Assembly (NCBI GenBank): GCA_910574865.1
Contig: CAJTDN010000007.1
Span: forward strand, 62,001 to 126,000
DNA from: Lachnospiraceae bacterium
Lineage (GTDB): Bacteria > Bacillota > Clostridia > Lachnospirales > Lachnospiraceae
Direction: 5' to 3'
Length of the DNA stretch: 64,000 bases
Numbering within the stretch: the first letter of the stretch is position 1; each line of letters begins with the position of its first letter. The translations under genes were made by a program, and so were the position numbers. Under the pieces are notes generated by a model. That model did no database searches, was not told the origin of the DNA, and saw only the letters and a program-made list of their open reading frames with translations. Shown here one piece after another: positions 61,707-64,000 of this stretch.

Positions 61707-62648
61707 ATGGTTGAAAGGATGAATGGCATAGAGTTTCACTATCCGAGTTTGGAGGACAAGGAGCAGATACGGCATTACTATCGGAAATATAAGGGGCGAA
61801 GTTGCGAGAACACGTTTGCCAACGTGTACTTGTGGGCGAAGCATTATGAATCCCGTTACGCGGTAATCGAGGATACCATCGTGTTTAAAAACGAGGCGCG
61901 GGGCGAGCCGTCTTTTTCCTTCCCGGTGGGGGAGGAGGATGCCGTCAGGCGTGCGGTGGAGTTTTTGCGGGCTTACGTCTCGGGGCAGGGGGCGGATCTC
62001 CGCTTCTATTGCGTGACGCGGGAAGAATTCGACTTGCTGGAATCATGGTGGCCGGGACGGTATACGATTGAATATGACCGGGACGCGGCCGACTATGTTT
62101 ATGAACGGGAAAAGCTGGCCACGCTTTCGGGCAAGAAGCTGCACGGGAAGCGCAACCATATCAACCGGTTCCAACAGACGCATGAAAATTGGAGTTATGA
62201 AACACTGGACGACGGAAACGTGGAGGATTGTTTCCAGATGGCGCTCACATGGCGCAACCAGAACGGTTGTGACGATGACCCGGAGAAAAATGCGGAGCTG
62301 TGCGTGGCGATGAACGCGTTGCGGCTTTACAAGGAATTGGAACTGACCGGCGGCGTCCTCAAGGTGGATGGCCAGGTGGTGGCATTTTGCGTGGGCGAGC
62401 CGGTCGGGACGGACACGTTTGTCGTGCACGTCGAGAAGGCGCTCGCGGAAGTAGACGGGGCCTATCCGATGATTAACCAGCAGTTCGTCATACGTGAATG
62501 TGAAGGTTACCAGTACGTCAACCGGGAGGAAGACATGGGGCTGGAAGGCCTGCGCCAGGCCAAGCTGTCTTACAAGCCGGCCTTCCTGGTGGAAAAAGGG
62601 ACGGTGACCAAAAGCAACTTAATGAAAGCGAGCGCAAGCGAAGCTTGA
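61707..62648 (+). CDS. DUF2156 domain protein (GNAT-like, LPG synthase C-terminal type)
   Basis: A 313-residue protein matching the DUF2156 family, two GNAT-like folds related to the aminoacyl-transfer part of lysyl-phosphatidylglycerol synthase. Hallmarks: CENTFANVYLWAKHY near residue 33, SGKKLHGKRNHINRFQQTH near 143-161, and FVVHVEKALAEVDGAYPMINQQF with the end YVNREEDMGLEGLRQAK. No membrane part is present. It may transfer an acyl or aminoacyl group; substrate unknown. The ATG at 61719 is an alternative start. Confidence 0.88.
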   Translation: MVERMNGIEFHYPSLEDKEQIRHYYRKYKGRSCENTFANVYLWAKHYESRYAVIEDTIVFKNEARGEPSFSFPVGEEDAVRRAVEFLRAYVSGQGADLRFYCVTREEFDLLESWWPGRYTIEYDRDAADYVYEREKLATLSGKKLHGKRNHINRFQQTHENWSYETLDDGNVEDCFQMALTWRNQNGCDDDPEKNAELCVAMNALRLYKELELTGGVLKVDGQVVAFCVGEPVGTDTFVVHVEKALAEVDGAYPMINQQFVIRECEGYQYVNREEDMGLEGLRQAKLSYKPAFLVEKGTVTKSNLMKASASEA

Positions 62649-62769
62649 ATTTAGTGCGAGGTCGTTCTTTGAGATTAATGAGACCGAAGGTCGAATTTAG
62701 CGAAAAGAACTTCCTTGTTGAAGTATCGGGTGAGAGCAGTTTCATAAGAGAAAAGGAAGGATAATTACG

Positions 62770-63957
62770 ATGATATCGAAAAAGATGGAAAACATGGTTG
62801 CCAACAGTTCGGCCATCCGCGCGATGTTCGAGGAGGGAAACCGCATGGCCAAGCTGTACGGGGCGGAGAACGTTTATGATTTTAGCCTGGGAAACCCCAA
62901 CGTCGCGGCACCGGAGTCGGTAAAAGAGGCGATTCGCCGCATTTTGGAGGAGGAGGATCCGATTGCCCTGCACGGCTACACGAACAGCAACGCCGGTTAC
63001 GAGGACGTGCGCGCGGCGGTGGCGGAGTCCTTGAACGGGCGGTTTGGCACGGCCTTTTCGGCGAAGAACATCACGATGAGCGTGGGTGCGGCCGGGGGCT
63101 TGAACGTGATTTTGAAAGCCTTGCTAAATCCCGGGGACGAGGTGGTGACATTCGCCCCCTATTTCGGGGAATATCGGAGTTACGTGGACAATTATGACGG
63201 CGTGCTGGTCGAGGTGTCGCCGAACACGGCGGATTTCCAGCCCAAATTGGGTGAATTTGAGGAAAAAATAACGAAAAGGACGCGGGCGGTCATCGTGAAC
63301 ACCCCGAACAATCCGACGGGCGTCGTGTATTCAGAGGAGACCATCTTGAAACTGGCGGCCATTTTGGAAAAAAAGCAAAAGGAATACGAAACGGACATTT
63401 ATTTGATTTCTGACGAGCCGTACCGGGAACTGGCCTATGACGGGGTGGAAGTCCCGTATTTGACGAAGTATTATGCCAACACGATTGTCGGTTATTCCTA
63501 CAGCAAGTCCTTGTCCCTGCCAGGAGAGCGGATTGGCTACCTGGTGATTCCCGACGAGGCGGCGGACAGCGGGAACTTAATCGCGGCGGCTAACGTGGCG
63601 ACACGTATCCTCGGGTTCGTAAACGCGCCGACGTTGCAGCAAAAGGTGGTCAAGGCATGTTTAAACGAGCGCACGGACATTTCATACTATGACAGAAACC
63701 GGGAGACGCTGTACCAGGGACTTGCCAAGCTTGGTTTCGAGTGCGTCAAGCCGCAGGGGGCGTTCTACTTGTTCGTGAAGTCCCCCGTCGCCGATGAAAA
63801 GGCGTTCGTGGCGGCGGCGAAAAAGCACAACATCTTAATCGTGCCGGGAAGCTCGTTCGGTTGTCCGGGATACGTGCGAATCGCGTATTGCGTGGCGTAT
63901 GAGACAATCGTGAATTCCCTGCCGAAGTTTGCACTTCTGGCGGAAGAGTACAAGTGA
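62770..63957 (+). CDS. Pyridoxal phosphate-dependent aminotransferase (class I/II)
   Basis: A 395-residue fold type I aminotransferase. FSLGNPNVAAPESVKEA near the N-terminus, NTPNNPTGVVY, LISDEPYRELAYDG and the PLP lysine in GYSYSKSLSLPGERIGY, then the C-terminal Arg region GYVRIAYCVAYE that binds the substrate carboxylate. AspC-like, but the exact amino acid cannot be told. GGAAGG before the ATG. About 120 bases upstream no clear promoter is visible, so read-through from the DUF2156 gene is possible. Confidence 0.92.
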   Translation: MISKKMENMVANSSAIRAMFEEGNRMAKLYGAENVYDFSLGNPNVAAPESVKEAIRRILEEEDPIALHGYTNSNAGYEDVRAAVAESLNGRFGTAFSAKNITMSVGAAGGLNVILKALLNPGDEVVTFAPYFGEYRSYVDNYDGVLVEVSPNTADFQPKLGEFEEKITKRTRAVIVNTPNNPTGVVYSEETILKLAAILEKKQKEYETDIYLISDEPYRELAYDGVEVPYLTKYYANTIVGYSYSKSLSLPGERIGYLVIPDEAADSGNLIAAANVATRILGFVNAPTLQQKVVKACLNERTDISYYDRNRETLYQGLAKLGFECVKPQGAFYLFVKSPVADEKAFVAAAKKHNILIVPGSSFGCPGYVRIAYCVAYETIVNSLPKFALLAEEYK

Positions 63958-64000
63958 CGGAAGACGGGCGTGGTTGGCGTGGCAGGAATGATGCAATACG

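Overview
The window looks like chromosome from an anaerobic, spore-forming member of the Bacillota, most likely a GC-rich Lachnospiraceae (Clostridia). This rests on a complete spoIIIAA-AH operon, spoIVB next to spo0A, the conserved run xseA-xseB-ispA-dxs-tlyA-nadK-argR-recN-spoIVB-spo0A, a zinc-ligand type L31, a ferredoxin-tailed aldo/keto reductase, a Rho with a long charged N-terminal extension, and the Firmicute form of GalT. Species cannot be fixed from the sequence alone.

Layout. 0-1.2 kb: end of a PhoU-tailed phosphate transporter gene and a Uma2-type nuclease. 1.2-2 kb: rpsO with promoter and terminator, then a truncated group II intron. 2-4.7 kb: a LytTR regulator/DUF3021 membrane protein pair divergent from a two-gene ABC exporter. 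4.7-9.1 kb: aldo/keto reductase and a large membrane-anchored GH3 glycosidase with inverted domain order. 9.1-10.4 kb: a decayed AraC gene, a fully self-complementary three-branched palindromic element, and a long structured pnp leader. 10.4-19.5 kb: pnp, the spoIIIA operon behind a sigma-E-like promoter, and prfC. 19.5-31.5 kb: Asp23-family protein, nusB, then the DNA repair, isoprenoid, NAD, arginine-regulation and sporulation block ending in spo0A. 31.6-40.4 kb: glgA, metF, a split methionine synthase (activation-domain protein plus MetH), alaS, rpsU. 40.4-44.1 kb: repeats, gdhA and the remains of a sugar-binding lipoprotein gene. 44.1-51.1 kb: GH2 beta-galactosidase convergent with galK-galT, and a divergent AraC regulator, together a lactose/galactose (Leloir) module. 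51.4-64 kb: polysaccharide deacetylase, rarA, DUF4364 and a radical SAM protein, malic enzyme, rho, rpmE, a DUF1385 membrane protein, prmC, prfA, a DUF2156 protein and a PLP aminotransferase.

Most of the window is ordinary core genome. The unexplained structure is in the intergenic DNA. There is (1) a 279-bp element at 9609-9887 that folds end to end into a three-way junction whose two hairpin tips carry exactly complementary loops, with a collapsed relative at 42286-42337. There is (2) a four-copy dispersed family of multi-hairpin repeats, with paired base changes in one stem. The two families occur close together at two loci, each next to a decayed gene. Several proteins also carry Gly/Ala/Glu-rich low-complexity inserts. 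No CRISPR array, rRNA, tRNA or complete insertion sequence was seen.
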